Origin: Pyropia haitanensis
Lineage: Eukaryota; Rhodophyta; Bangiophyceae; Bangiales; Bangiaceae
Assembly: GCA_008729055.1 (NCBI GenBank)
Contig: SDUX01000004.1
Coordinates: 6,154,559 to 6,218,558, forward strand
DNA: 64,000 nucleotides
Direction of reading: 5' to 3'
Shown: positions 1 to 10,072 of the stretch, in pieces
Layout: the number at the start of each line of letters is the position of its first letter
Position numbering within the stretch: position 1 is the first letter of the stretch
Notes under the pieces: model-generated
Database searches by the model: none
Seen by the model: only the letters and a program-made list of their open reading frames with translations
Told to the model about the DNA's origin: nothing
Made by a program: the position numbers and the translations under genes

Positions 1-681
1 AAGTCGTCGTTGCCGTACAGGAACCGGTCGTACGAGAGGGCGACAAAGTTGAAGAAGAGCTCCTCCCGCTTGGCCGTCTCGTCCATGTGCACCGCCGCGT
101 CGCGCGCCGCGTCGGCGGCGTAGCGGTACTGGACGAGCTCGCGGAGCCACGAGAGGCAGCCGAGCAGCGCGGGCCACGTGTGGCTCGAGCCGATCGTCTG
201 GAGCGACGACTTGGACAGCGCGATGGGGTAGCCGAGCCCCTTGAGCACCGCCGGCACCGCCTCCTCCACCTTGCCCGACAGCACAAAGGCGGGCTCAATG
301 AGGCGGACGAGAAAGACAAAGATGTCCTTGAAGCCGCTCGCGGAGGTGCCCTTGAGCTGCTTGAGCGACAGCGGCTCCTTGTAGCCGCTCTCAATGAGGA
401 AGGAGATGAGCGCGCGGGACGACTCGGCCATGTACGCCCGGTCGTTGAGCGGCCGGCACTCCTTCACCTTTACACCCCCCGACCGGTTAAAGTCGTGCGC
501 CGCGAGCGACGACGAGCGGCCGCCGCCGACGGCGCCCCCCCCCCCCCCCCCCCGGCGCCCCCCCCCCCCCGCCGCGCGCACCCGAGATGGACGACGTCCG
601 CTTCCCCCCGTCGTCCCGCCCGGGCACCATGGACGAGCGGCGGACCCCCACGCCGACGCCGACGCCGCCGCCGCCACCGCC

Positions 682-727
<46 letters not shown>

Positions 728-909
728 TACGCCGGCACCGCCGACGCGCGGCGGGCGGGGAGGCCCGATGATAGGGACGAGCCGGTGCCGCCGCCGCCGC
801 CGCCCCCATACGCCGCCGCCCGCGCGTTGAGGGTGGCGGGCGTGACGGGCGCGAGGGTGGACGGCCGGCGGAGGGTGGAGCCAAACATGCGGCGGCCGCC
901 GCTGTCCAT
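1..909 (-). CDS. NDC80: NDC80/HEC1 kinetochore protein, N-terminal part (cut by window edge)
   Basis: This is the microtubule-binding subunit of the NDC80 outer-kinetochore complex. The frame read from about 475 down to 1 encodes the calponin-homology head, with the family blocks CRPLNDRAYM, KDIFVFLVRLIEP, LGYPIALSKSSLQTIGSSHTWPALLG and LRELVQYRY. An ATG at 909 opens a basic, Gly-rich tail of about 125 residues carrying RRPST, RRASA, RRSS and KRTSS, which resemble Aurora kinase sites. The tail and the CH domain lie in different frames. A one-base change inside the G/C runs at about 535-573 would join them through GRSSSLAAHDFNRSGG, so I read this as one gene with a homopolymer length error. 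The triplet tract at about 664-727 encodes poly-Gly. The coiled-coil part lies outside the window. The NDC80 assignment is firm; the exact tail length is not. Confidence 0.88.
664..727. repeat. CCG/CCA triplet tract coding for poly-Gly in NDC80
   Basis: A nearly pure CCG/CCA run, which on the minus strand encodes about 20 consecutive glycines in the NDC80 N-tail. It is likely to vary in length between strains. Confidence 0.8.
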
Positions 910-2054
910 CGTGGCTGCCAGTCAAGTGGGGGGGGGGGGGGGTACGAGTTAGGCGCACAGCGCGGGGTGCGAGAAAAAGGAGCGGGCAGGGAGGGGGAGG
1001 ATGAGGGGGGGGGGGGGCAGAGGCGTCACAGACGCTAGGGAGAGAGACCAGACGCAGGGGGGGGGGCCGGGTGGGAACCGAAACGAGGAGCAAGGAGCTG
1101 GTACGGGAGGAGACGGAGCGGCCAGCGGGGAAGACCGCGGGGTGGCGTCCACAGGGGTTGGGTGGAGGAAGAGGGAGAGAGAGGGGGGTGGGGGGGGGGG
1201 GGGGGGTGCCGCCCGGGCCGCGGCGCAGACGGGCGCGGCGCGGCGCGGCGCGGCGGCACGGCGGGCGTCGGCGGCACGGCGGCGGCGTGGGGTGGCGCGC
1301 AGACGGCAGCGGCAAGACGGCGGGGGGCGGTGGTGCCACTCGCGGCGCGCCGCCCACACCGCCACACGGGGGCAGCGGCGTGGCGGCGCCGCCGCCGACG
1401 GCGCCGGTGCGTCTGCGTGGGAGGGGGGGGGGGGGGGGGGGGGGGGAGCGCCGCGGACGCCACCGCCGCCCGCGCTTGGCCGGCTGGTGGTGGGCGCGCG
1501 CGTCCGCGCGTCGGGATGGATGGCGCGGGCGGCGGAGGGGGTGGGGGGGGGGGGGGGGGAGGGGGCGTTGGGGGGGGGCGCCGCCTCGGTGGGGGAAACG
1601 GGCTCGAGGGGGGGGGGGAGAGGAGGGTCTGGGCGGCGCACGGGCGCGGCGGTCCGCCCGCGGTTCAAACATTTGAATTTTTTGGAACGGGCGCCGCCGG
1701 CGGCGTGTGCCGTCGCGGTCGCCGCCGCCACCCCCGCCCGCCCGCCGCCGCTGCGTCGGCCCCGCGCCCCCTGCGCCGGGGCGGCGCGCCGCCACCCCCG
1801 GCCGCCACCCGCCGCCGCCGCCACTGGCCGCGCCACGCGGTGGCGGCCGCGGCTCCCCCCCACCCCCGCCCGCCACCTTGCGCCGCCTCGACGGGGGGGG
1901 CGCCGCGCGCCCACCGTCGCCGCCCCGTGCGCGGCGGTGGACACGCCGCCTCGCGGCGGCGCGCGCGCGCGCGGGCGGCAATGGCGGGGGGGGCGGGCGG
2001 GGCGGGCGGCTGCCATGGCGCGTGGGGGGGGGGGGGGTGGCGCTACGGAGCGAC

Positions 2055-2112
<58 letters not shown>

Positions 2113-2599
2113 GGCACTCACGCTCATAGCGTGCGGGGCACGACCATCCTCGGCCGGGCAGGGCGGGGCGTGAGGACAGGCACCAGCACAAGCACTAGAA
2201 ACGCAACACGGAAGGGGGCTGCGGGGCTGCCAACAAACAAGACGGATCAGGGCGGTGGGGGTGGGCGCACGCTGCCGTCGGCGCCGCCGTCGACGAGCGC
2301 GCGTCGGGGGGGGGGCGGCGGGCAGACAGCGACCTGCAGAGCGGCCACGACGACCACGCCCACGGCCACCCGACCCGCGCGGGCCGACCGCTGCCACGAC
2401 GGCGGGCGCACGTGTCCCGCGCGGCGCCGTCCGCGGCAGGTGCTCCCCGCTTTCCCCACCCCGCCCTCCCCCCCCCCCCCCCCCCCGCGCGCGAGCACGC
2501 CCCGCACCCCCCCCTCGAGCAGCAGCGTGCAACGGCATCCGTCGCACACGCGTCGCTCCCCCCCAACCCCACTCCGCCCCACAATCACCAACGGCCTGC
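910..2599. other. Intergenic, very GC-rich, no gene found
   Basis: This 1.7 kb lies between the NDC80 start and the glyoxalase stop. It is filled with poly-G runs (for example near 930, 1004, 1190, 1430, 1540 and 2027) and a GGC triplet tract at about 2057-2112. Long open frames cross it on both strands, but they translate to Arg/Gly/Pro/Ala strings without a conserved motif. It presumably contains the NDC80 promoter. Confidence 0.6.
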
Positions 2600-3859
2600 C
2601 TAGACGGGCTTGGCGTACGGCGTGCCCTCCGCCCCCTCCCGCTGGATGAGCTCCACGAGGTACCCGTCCGGGTCGGCCACAAACGCAATGACCCCCGCGT
2701 CGGCAAACGGCGCCGCCTCCCGCACCACCCGGTGCCCCGCGTCGCGCAGCGCCGCGACCGCCGCGGCCACGTCACTCACGATAAAGCCCAGGTGGCCGTA
2801 CCCCCGCGGCTCCGCGTTGCCATTGTGGTAGCCCCCAAAGTCCGCGTCCGCCTCGGTGCCGTGGTTGTGCGTCAGCTCCACCGTCGGCGTGCGGAAGCCC
2901 CACAGCCACGACGCGCGCGTCGGGCGGTCGTCGCTGCCCGCCGCGTCGGCGGGGGGCGCGTCGGGCGGGGCGCCCAGAAAGTGCAGGGAGAAGCTGTCAA
3001 ACGCGAGCGCGGTGAGGTAGGTGAGGCCGAGGCGGCGGTAAAACGCGACCGACGCGCCGGGGTCCCGCACCCGCAGCATCGTCTGCGCGAGCACCGGGTC
3101 GGGGCCGACCAGCCCCGCGGGGGGGGCGGCCTTGCCACCCGCCGCCGCGGCGGGCCCGTCCCGGCGGATGATCTCGACGAGGTAGCCGTCGGGGTCGGCG
3201 ACAAAGCCGAGGACGCCCACGTCTTGGAATGGCCCCGCCGGGCGGGTGACCTTGACGCCCGTGGCCTCCATCGCGCCCACCGCCGCGACGGGGTCGTCCA
3301 CAATGACGCCAATGTGGCCATACCCCCGCCCCCCCGACTCGGCGTCATTCCCATTGTCGTACCCGCCAAAGCCCGAGTCGGGGTCCTCGGTGCCCCAGTT
3401 GTGGGTCAGCTCCACCGTCGGGTAGGGGCGGGCCCACAGCCACGCCGCGCGGTCCGCCTGCGGGGCGGTCGCCGGCGGCGCGGGCGCCTCGTCCGCGGGC
3501 GGGTAGCCGTAAAAGTAGAGGGAAAACTTGAGGTCTGGGAACTCCAGCGTCGTCAGCAGCGTCATGCCGAGGACGTTGGTGTAAAACGGGCCCGAGCGGG
3601 CGGGGTCGGCGATGCGCAGCATCGTCTGGGCAAAGATGGGGTTGGCGCCCACGACCGAGGTGGGCGCCTGGGGGGGGCTCGGCAGGGGGACGGGGGGGGC
3701 CGCGGACGCCATCGCGGCGCGGACCACCACGCGGGGCGCCCGCCGCACAGACGGGGCAGGCGGAGCGGCGGCCGCTGCGCTGCCGGGGCGGCTCCACGGG
3801 CGGGCGCCGCGGCCAGAGGTGACCCGCAGGCGAGGCGGCACAGCGACGGCAAAGGCCAT
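2600..3859 (-). CDS. Two-domain glyoxalase I (lactoylglutathione lyase)
   Basis: Lactoylglutathione lyase converts the hemithioacetal of methylglyoxal and glutathione to S-lactoylglutathione. The 419-residue product has two glyoxalase domains in tandem, at about 70-235 and 252-410. All four metal ligands known from human GLO1 are present in each: Q78, E150, H182 and E229 in the first, Q259, E328, H356 and E403 in the second. They sit in the repeated motifs AQTMLR, PTVELTHN, YGH and FVADPDGYLVE. The first 70 residues are Ala/Arg/Pro-rich and lack acidic residues, as in plastid transit peptides, so organelle location is likely. I chose the ATG at 3859 because it starts that basic leader; the frame is open further upstream but the sequence there is not protein-like. 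No intron is needed. Confidence 0.92.
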   Translation of the reverse strand: MAFAVAVPPRLRVTSGRGARPWSRPGSAAAAAPPAPSVRRAPRVVVRAAMASAAPPVPLPSPPQAPTSVVGANPIFAQTMLRIADPARSGPFYTNVLGMTLLTTLEFPDLKFSLYFYGYPPADEAPAPPATAPQADRAAWLWARPYPTVELTHNWGTEDPDSGFGGYDNGNDAESGGRGYGHIGVIVDDPVAAVGAMEATGVKVTRPAGPFQDVGVLGFVADPDGYLVEIIRRDGPAAAAGGKAAPPAGLVGPDPVLAQTMLRVRDPGASVAFYRRLGLTYLTALAFDSFSLHFLGAPPDAPPADAAGSDDRPTRASWLWGFRTPTVELTHNHGTEADADFGGYHNGNAEPRGYGHLGFIVSDVAAAVAALRDAGHRVVREAAPFADAGVIAFVADPDGYLVELIQREGAEGTPYAKPV

Positions 3860-4281
3860 GAGCGGGGAGACGGGACGCCGACGATGGGGGGGACGCGCAA
3901 CAGACAAACACCAGCGGGTCTTGGTGGACAACAACCTCGGGTGGACGGGAGCGTGGAGGAGCGCCGCGCGGCGTGGAAGCGGAAGCGTGTGCCGTCGTGT
4001 GCAACGTGACCTGGATCCGGACACCCACAGCGGACCCAGCTTTGTGTCCGGAGCTTGAGCCACCACGGATGTGGCCTGCAAACAGAATGCGTGGGGTTTG
4101 CGCTTTCCCCCCTGTATTGACCAGAAGCAATTCGACGTACTTAGTCCCCATTTCGCCATCGACGACAGCGCCGTCGTCGCGCTCTCTCCCCTTGCCGTCC
4201 GCGTCGTCCCACCCCCTGCCGCCCCCCCCCCCCCCCCCCCCCTCCCACCTTTGCACACACTCCTGCGACACAGGGGGCTGC
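3860..4281. other. Spacer between glyoxalase start and bS21-like stop
   Basis: About 420 bp of lower GC than its surroundings, with a poly-C run near 4217-4243. Both flanking genes are on the minus strand, so this should hold the glyoxalase promoter and the 3' end of the bS21-like gene. No coding signal was seen. Confidence 0.5.
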
Positions 4282-4512
4282 TCAAAAACCGCGGCTCCGC
4301 CGCGCGAAAATGACGGCCAAGTTGGCCATCAGCTCCCGGTGGGTGCGCTTGCGCGCGCCCGTTTGCCGCGCGACGCGGGCGGCCTCGCCCGGCCGCAGCC
4401 GCGCCGACCGCTTGCGCGCCTCGGCGGTGATGCCGTCCGAGCGGAGCCGCCGCGTCAACCGCTTGAGCGCCTGGTCCAACGAGTTGCGCACCACCCGCTC
4501 CATGATGACCAT
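4282..4512 (-). CDS. bS21-like small ribosomal subunit protein (probably organellar)
   Basis: A 76-residue, very basic protein. It follows the spacing of the bacterial/mitochondrial S21 family: a start VVRNSLDQALKRLTRRL, the middle GITAEARKRS, and then an Arg/Ala-rich helix ending ARRSRGF. The length fits bS21 (about 70-90 residues), which helps the small subunit select mRNA. There is no cleavable presequence, as in animal mitochondrial MRPS21. There are two possible starts, ATG at 4512 or the third codon after it at 4503; both keep the family core. The family is short and poorly conserved, so the call rests on pattern and length. It is divergently arranged with the zinc-finger gene at 5248. 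Confidence 0.6.
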   Translation of the reverse strand: MVIMERVVRNSLDQALKRLTRRLRSDGITAEARKRSARLRPGEAARVARQTGARKRTHRELMANLAVIFARRSRGF

Positions 4513-5247
4513 CGTGGCGGCGTACCGGCAGCGGCGGCGGCGGCGACGGTGGCGGCGGCGACGGTGGCGGCGGCGACGGTGGCGGCGGCGGCGGCGGTGG
4601 GGAGGATGGAGGGTGCAGCAGCCGGAAGGGGGGGAGGGGGGGGGGGAGGGAGGACGAGGGGAGAGAAAGAGGAAGATGGTGCGCTGGAAAACAGGAGGAG
4701 AAGATGGGAAACGGGGAAAGACACGATGTGGTGGAGGGGGAGCGACGCGCGCAGCTTGAGAGAAGGATCAGGCGTGTCGGGCACTAACGAAAACGTGCAC
4801 GTTGGATGGTGGCGACTCTCGACGTGGCCACCTCTTTTCCCAGTTTGGTCGATGAGTGAAAATATTTCCATATTTCTGATGCTCACTACATGAAATTTAC
4901 CCGGCTCAGAAGTTGCTGCAAGGGAAGTACAATATCTGTGCTGAACCGTCGTCGGGATCAAGTCGAGGTCTCCCGCCGTCACCTCAGCCCACGAGGTGCG
5001 CCAGCCGGCCGACATTGATGTTGGCACCGCGGCGGCTGCCGTCGGCGACACCTGCTGCTGCTCTCGGCGTGCGGCCGCTCCCGTGCTCCCCCCTTCCAAG
5101 CTACAGCAGACTACCATCCGCTGCTGCGCCTTCCGTTGCTCTCTTTTCTTTGGGGCGACCATCCTGCGTGCTCTTCCTCCCAAGGACTGCTCTTCCTCTG
5201 CGTGTTTTTTGACGGCCTCCCCCCCCGCCTGCCACCTGACGCTCACC
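4513..5247. promoter_or_regulatory. Divergent promoter region between bS21-like gene and zinc-finger gene
   Basis: 735 bp between two head-to-head genes, so it should carry both promoters. A 15-bp unit GGCGGCGGCGACGGT is repeated three to four times at about 4539-4590, close to the bS21-like start. The 4790-5000 part is AT-richer than the rest of the neighbourhood. I did not find a convincing TATA box. Confidence 0.45.
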
Positions 5248-5676
5248 ATGGCCTTCCTCCCCCCCCCCGTCCTCCCCGCCCGTCACGCGCGGCCGGCGGC
5301 GGGCGCCACCCCCGCCACCCCCACCACCCCCACCTGCGGCACCCCCCCCCGGCGCCCGCCCGTGGCGTCCAAGAACAAGAAGCAACAGGGCTTCCTCGGC
5401 AACCTCCGCGACGCGGTGCTCCGCCCCCTCGTCGCGGTGCCCGGCTCGCAAGCGTCGGGCACGGGCGTCGTCGGGTGCCCCTTTTGCACCGACGGCCGCT
5501 GCGACTGCACCGGCTGCGGCGGCAGCAAGGTGGACCCGCTGGGCGGCGGCTGCATCATGTGCGGCGCGCGTGGCTCGCTGACGTGCACCGTCTGCAACGG
5601 GGTGGGGGTGGTGGACCGGGTGCGCCGGGGGGGGACCGACGGGCGGAATGAGTGGACCAAGAAGCGGGAGGATTGA
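5248..5676 (+). CDS. Plastid-type DnaJ-like zinc-finger protein (BSD2/PSA2-like)
   Basis: A 142-residue protein whose C-terminal half is a Cys-rich, DnaJ-type zinc finger: CPFC, CDCTGCGGS, CIMCGARGS and CTVCNGVG. That is eight cysteines in CxxC-Gly pairs, but no J domain. Residues 1-45 are rich in Ala/Pro/Thr/Arg and acid-free, which suggests a plastid transit peptide. Small proteins of this design in plants (BSD2, PSA2 and relatives) are thiol/zinc chaperones for Rubisco or photosystem assembly. Placing this gene within that group is inference. The start is the first ATG after a C/T-rich leader. The next 50 bp downstream is a long poly-G tract. Confidence 0.72.
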   Translation: MAFLPPPVLPARHARPAAGATPATPTTPTCGTPPRRPPVASKNKKQQGFLGNLRDAVLRPLVAVPGSQASGTGVVGCPFCTDGRCDCTGCGGSKVDPLGGGCIMCGARGSLTCTVCNGVGVVDRVRRGGTDGRNEWTKKRED

Positions 5677-7848
5677 GGTGGGCGCGCGGCGGGGGGGGGG
5701 GGGGGGGGGAGGGGGGGGGGGGGGGGGCATCCTGGCTGAGAGGCGCGCTTGGGGCGGCTGCCGGGGGGCGGCGGGCCGTGCGGCTTGGCGGGGTGGGGGG
5801 GGTGCATCGGCGCCGCGGTGCATGGGGTGGGACTGGTGGGGCAGTGGGGTCTGGGGGGGAGGGTGGGAACGCGTCTGCCCCCTTTGACGCCAGCGGCGGC
5901 GCGGGCGTCGGTGGTGTCCTGTCACCCCCCCGGCTGCCCCGCCGTCGCTGCCGTCACCGTGGCCATGCGTGGCGGCCGTCTCTCCTCCCCCCTCCTTCCC
6001 CCCCCACCCTTGACACCTCCAGTCGCACACGCCACCACTGCCGTCCGCCGTCCGAAAAAAAAACAAAAAAAACCACCATAATAATAAAAAAAATGGCACA
6101 CACACCACCGGCGCGCGCAGCGTGACGTGCCACCGCGCGCCGGCGTGCGGTTGGCGTCGCCCAGACTCGGTACGCGACCCGCCCGACGCGCTCACGCCCA
6201 GCGTCCCAAGCACGGGAGGATGAGCACCACCCCGTGGCCCCGACGCGCCGTGGCTGGGGCGCCACCGCACGCGCCACCGCACGGGCGGCGGCGCGCCGCG
6301 CCGCGGCCGCGCCGCGGCGCGCCACCAGTCCACGCCGCCCGCCCATTGGCCGCCCACCGTCCAGCAGTGCCCGCTGGCCGCCCATCTGGGTTTCGCGGGC
6401 CCCCTGCCGCCGCAACGGGGCGCTGGCGGTGGCGGTGGGGCCACGGGGGACGCGACCGGCACCTCCCCCCGCCTATACAGGGTGGTGGCTTGGGGGGAGG
6501 GGAGGGGCAGATGATGTCCTGTCCCCAAAGGGGGGGCACGAAGAGTCAGGCAGCGTGGTGAATCCGCTACGACTGGTGGCAGGCACTCTGTCTCTGAGGC
6601 GCCGTCAGCCGCCAAAGAGAAACCACTCCCGCAGGCGGAGCGGCGGTGGGGGGGGGGGGGGGGGGAGGAATTGCCGCACCGTCGCCGTCGCGGGCGGCCA
6701 CGCGCCCCGGCGCCACGTCACCGTCAAGGCCCCCGCGGGTGCCCCGGCGCGTCCAACGGCCGGGGCCGTGCAAGGGCGTCGTGCGGCACCCGCTCTCGGG
6801 CGGGGGGTGCTGGCGTGGCCTCACGGACGCGGGCGCCTGCGCGGCATGACAGCGGCACCGGGCGGTGGGCCACGCCCCGCGACGCCGCGTCGCCGGGCGG
6901 TAGGGGGCGGCCGCCGCCCCCCCCCCGCGGCCGACCTCGGCCGCCCACACCCTCCGCGCCGCGGTCTCCCATCTCGGCCGGCACGTCCCCCCCCCTGCGC
7001 TGCCGCGGTGCTCAACGTACCTCCTCCGCCCGTGTCAGCCCCCGCCGTCCCCCGCCGCACCTCCATGGACACGGAGAGAGAGGGGACGGCCGTCCTCCTC
7101 GCGACAGCTGGCCGCCACGGCCGCCGTCCTCGCGCGGCCCACCCCTTCACCACACAAAAAGGGGACGGGCGGGCACAGCGGCGGGGGGCGCCCCTCCCGG
7201 CGCCCCGAAACGCCACCGCCCCGCGTCGGCGGGGACGGCGGGGACAACCACCGCCAGCGCACTGCCGCACCCAACTCGGTCCAGCGGGCGGCGGCGCGAC
7301 GCCGCCGTCACCGCCCGCCAGGCCAGCCGCGCCTGCTGGCGTCGGCGGAGGGGGCGGTCCCCCGCCGCGGCACGCGTGGCGCGCCGCCGCCCCGCCCGCC
7401 CCGCCCGCCCACCTCTGCCGCCGCCGCCAACGCGCGACAGTTGGCGCTGACACGCCGCCGCCGCGGCCGCCCGGGCGGGCGGGCGGGCGGCCGGGCGGGC
7501 GGCCGCCCCCATGCGTGGCCGCCGTGCCTGCCAGGGGGGTGGGCGCGCGGCGCCGCGGCGCCGCCGCCGCACCCCCTCCGCCCGCGCACCATCGACGGGC
7601 GGGCCCACGCGGGCCGCGGCGGCGGGCGCCAAAAAGCGACGCCCGCCCGCGTCCAGTGCCGCCCGCCCGCCCGCCCGCCCGCCCGCCCGCCCGCCGCTCC
7701 CAGACCACGATACGACCAGCGCGCCGCCGCGGAAGGCATCGATCGTACTCTACCGCCGCTGCCGCCCGCCGCACGCGGCGCTCCCTCCGCTCCTGCTTCC
7801 CCACCTCCCCTCCATCCCCAGCGCCCCGAGCTTCCCCGACTGCCCGCC
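5677..7848. other. Intergenic, homopolymer-rich, no gene found
   Basis: 2.2 kb beginning with nearly pure G at about 5692-5727. An A-rich block follows at about 6054-6095, then GC-rich low-complexity sequence with poly-G at about 6648-6665 and GGGC repeats near 7470-7500 and 7660-7695. Open frames here are compositional only. The last few hundred bases are pyrimidine-rich and lead into the gene at 7849. Confidence 0.55.
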
Positions 7849-9164
7849 ATGGGCGGCACCCCCCGCGTGGTGCGGGCGCTCGCCACGGCGGCGGCGGCGG
7901 TTGCCGCGACGGCCGCTGCCGCCGCGGCGAGCGGCGCCACCACCGGCGGGCCGGCAGAGCCCGCCGGCGCCTACCCGCCCCCCGCCGTGCCGGTGCTGCT
8001 CATGGACCGCTACCCTGTCGCCGCCGCGCCCGCGGGTACCCCCCCTGGCGACGCGGCGTGCCAGTCACGGGGCGTCAACGTGACCGCCCTGGCCGCCGCG
8101 CGGATGGCCACCATCGGCAAGTACGGCGCCCTCAAAGCCGCCCCCGACTTTGACGCGTACGAGCAGGGCATGCGGGCGCTGTGGGACGTGGACGACCCCA
8201 CCATCCGGGTGGTCGTCCCCGCCGCGGGCACCTACACGGGCATCGAAGACGTCCTCGAGTACATCAGCCTGGTGGTGGGCTCCCTCAACGGCGGGTACGT
8301 CGCCTTTGCGGGCGGCGACGTCCGCGGCTTTGCCTACACGCCCGCCAACGCGAGCGTGTCGTTTACGCTCGCACAGACCGCCCGCTACTACTGCTCGGCC
8401 GTGCCGACGGCGACGGCGGCGGGCACTTGCGAGACGCCCGCCCTGCCCACGCTGTCGGCGCACCACGTGTCGTTCAAGCCGTGCACCGCGCTGCTGCGGC
8501 AGTACGTGATTGCGTATGACGAGACGGCCACGTTCCTGGCCGCCCGCGGCGCGACGGCGGTGGCCACCTGCGCCCGCCACGCACGGTGGTGCACGGGCGG
8601 CAACGCGCAGTACGAGTCGTTTGGGGAGTGCATGGCGTTTATGGATGGCCTCCCGGCCTTCTCGTGCGCCGAAGCCATCTTCCAGGGCGACTCGGCGGTG
8701 TGCCGCTTCAAGCACAGGTATGTCTTTCCTTTTGTTTTTGTTTCGGGAGAGAGGGAGGGGGCGGACGCCGTCCCGCAAGAGACCCGCAGCGCCTGTCAAT
8801 TCCCGCACTCCGCACGTCCATGCATACGAGGTGGAACCACGGACTGACCCCCGCCCGCGCGGGCCGCCACTTGGCTGCTGGGTGACCCCTCGCTCGGTGC
8901 GCGCCCCGTCCTCCCCGGATGACGCCGCCAACCGCGACCGGACGCCCCTGTTCCTTTTCTTTCAGCTTTATGGTCCGCTACCGCCCCGAGGTGCACTGCG
9001 CACACCTCGGCCGAGTGTCCCCCCCCTGCACCAACTGCGACTGCGAGGCCGGCCTCGCGTGCCGCACCCGCCCCGGGGCGCCCAACTGGGCGCCCGTCCC
9101 GCCGCCGGCATGCGCGCCGCGGCGGCGGCGGGGCGGCCGCCGGCCGCCGCCGCGGGGTGACTGA
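7849..9164 (+). CDS. Secreted Cys-rich protein with a possible NTF2/SnoaL-like fold, function unknown
   Basis: Two exons, 7849-8717 and 8966-9164, separated by a 248-nt intron (GTATGT...TTTCAG). They join in phase as KHS-FMVRYRPEV to give 355 residues. The start MGGTPRVVRALATAAAAVAA looks like a signal peptide. The middle, with GMRALWDVDDPTIRVVVPAAG and DVLEYISLVV, has the length and helix-then-sheet pattern of NTF2/SnoaL-like proteins, but I cannot name a family. The second half carries many cysteines (CARHARWC, ECMAF, CAEAIF, CRFKH, CTNCDCEAGLAC), compatible with disulfides in an extracellular protein, and ends in a basic tail. There are candidate N-glycosylation sites at NVT and NAS. Gene structure is well supported by the clean splice; function is not known. 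Confidence 0.75.
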
Positions 9165-10072
9165 GGGGTGTGGGCGGGTCGCCTGCTCAGAGGCGACGCG
9201 AAGCGGGGCGCGCCGCTGGGGGGGAGATGACTGGCGCGCGGCAGGAAGGGCAGGAGCCGCGAACCGCACCGGTGGCGTGAAGCAACGGCCGCGATGGCGG
9301 CGTCGCCGGGCGGCGGCGGCAGTGACAGCACCCACCCCGTCGTGTGTCGGTGAGTCCGGACGGGTCGGGTGCGTGGGCGGCGTTCTGTCCTGGCCTCTGA
9401 CACGCTCGCGTACCCGTTCATGAGGCGTTCTGTAGAAGTCCTGCCTGCTCTGTCGCGGCCGCGCAGCTACCCGTCGGCCACGCCACGCCGGGTCAACTTA
9501 CTGCATGGATGCCCTTCGCGGGTGGCGTCCATGGCAGCGGCGCCGAACAATAAATAGTAGCACACTCCCGGTCTCGGCTCTGTCCGTGGGTCCCTCGCAA
9601 AGATCAACTGCTTTGCCCTCGGGACCCTGCCTTTCCCATTGTTTGTTCGGATATATGCGTCCCCCTAACCCCTGTAGCCACCTCCCTCCCAAAACCTCAT
9701 CGGCCAGCGCTCCCTGCCCGAGGTCCCGCGTGCCCCACAGGTCGGGTTTGCGGTGTGGGAATACAAATCGTGCGGCCTATCATTGAGCCAGGTCGGCGGT
9801 GCTCATGCTCAAGCGCTTCTCTCCCTCTGCACATGTATAGGCACAGAACTCGCTCCCATCTTGATGCCATTTACCACCTTCGCCACCAGACCAAGTAGTC
9901 TTGCACCAGAAGTGCGTCATGCCGACTGTCGAACCCTCGACCTTCGGCTGCATAGAAGCCCACAGGAAGAAATGAGGCGGTTGCAAGCGCGTTCTGTCAG
10001 TCCGTTCCCTGAGAGCACAGCCAGAATGCCGACCCAAGCCCAAGAAGCTGCCGTGCTCCCATTGGCTGCGCA
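9165..10072. other. Intergenic, no gene found
   Basis: Moderate GC sequence. An AATAAA-like element at about 9547-9553 could serve as a polyadenylation signal for the gene ending at 9164. Short open frames show no conserved motif. Confidence 0.5.

Noticed and set aside
470..2191. 573-codon open frame on the minus strand
   Set aside because: Arg/Pro/Ala/Gly strings caused by GC-rich sequence; overlaps the NDC80 tail in another frame and has no motif.
949..2775. 608-codon open frame on the minus strand
   Set aside because: Low complexity and overlaps the glyoxalase gene's C-terminus in a different frame.
6234..8153. 639-codon open frame on the plus strand
   Set aside because: Low complexity; runs over the secreted-protein gene in the wrong frame.
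9917..9975. TCGAACCCTCGACC, resembling a tRNA T-arm in reverse complement
   Set aside because: The surrounding sequence does not fold into the other tRNA arms.
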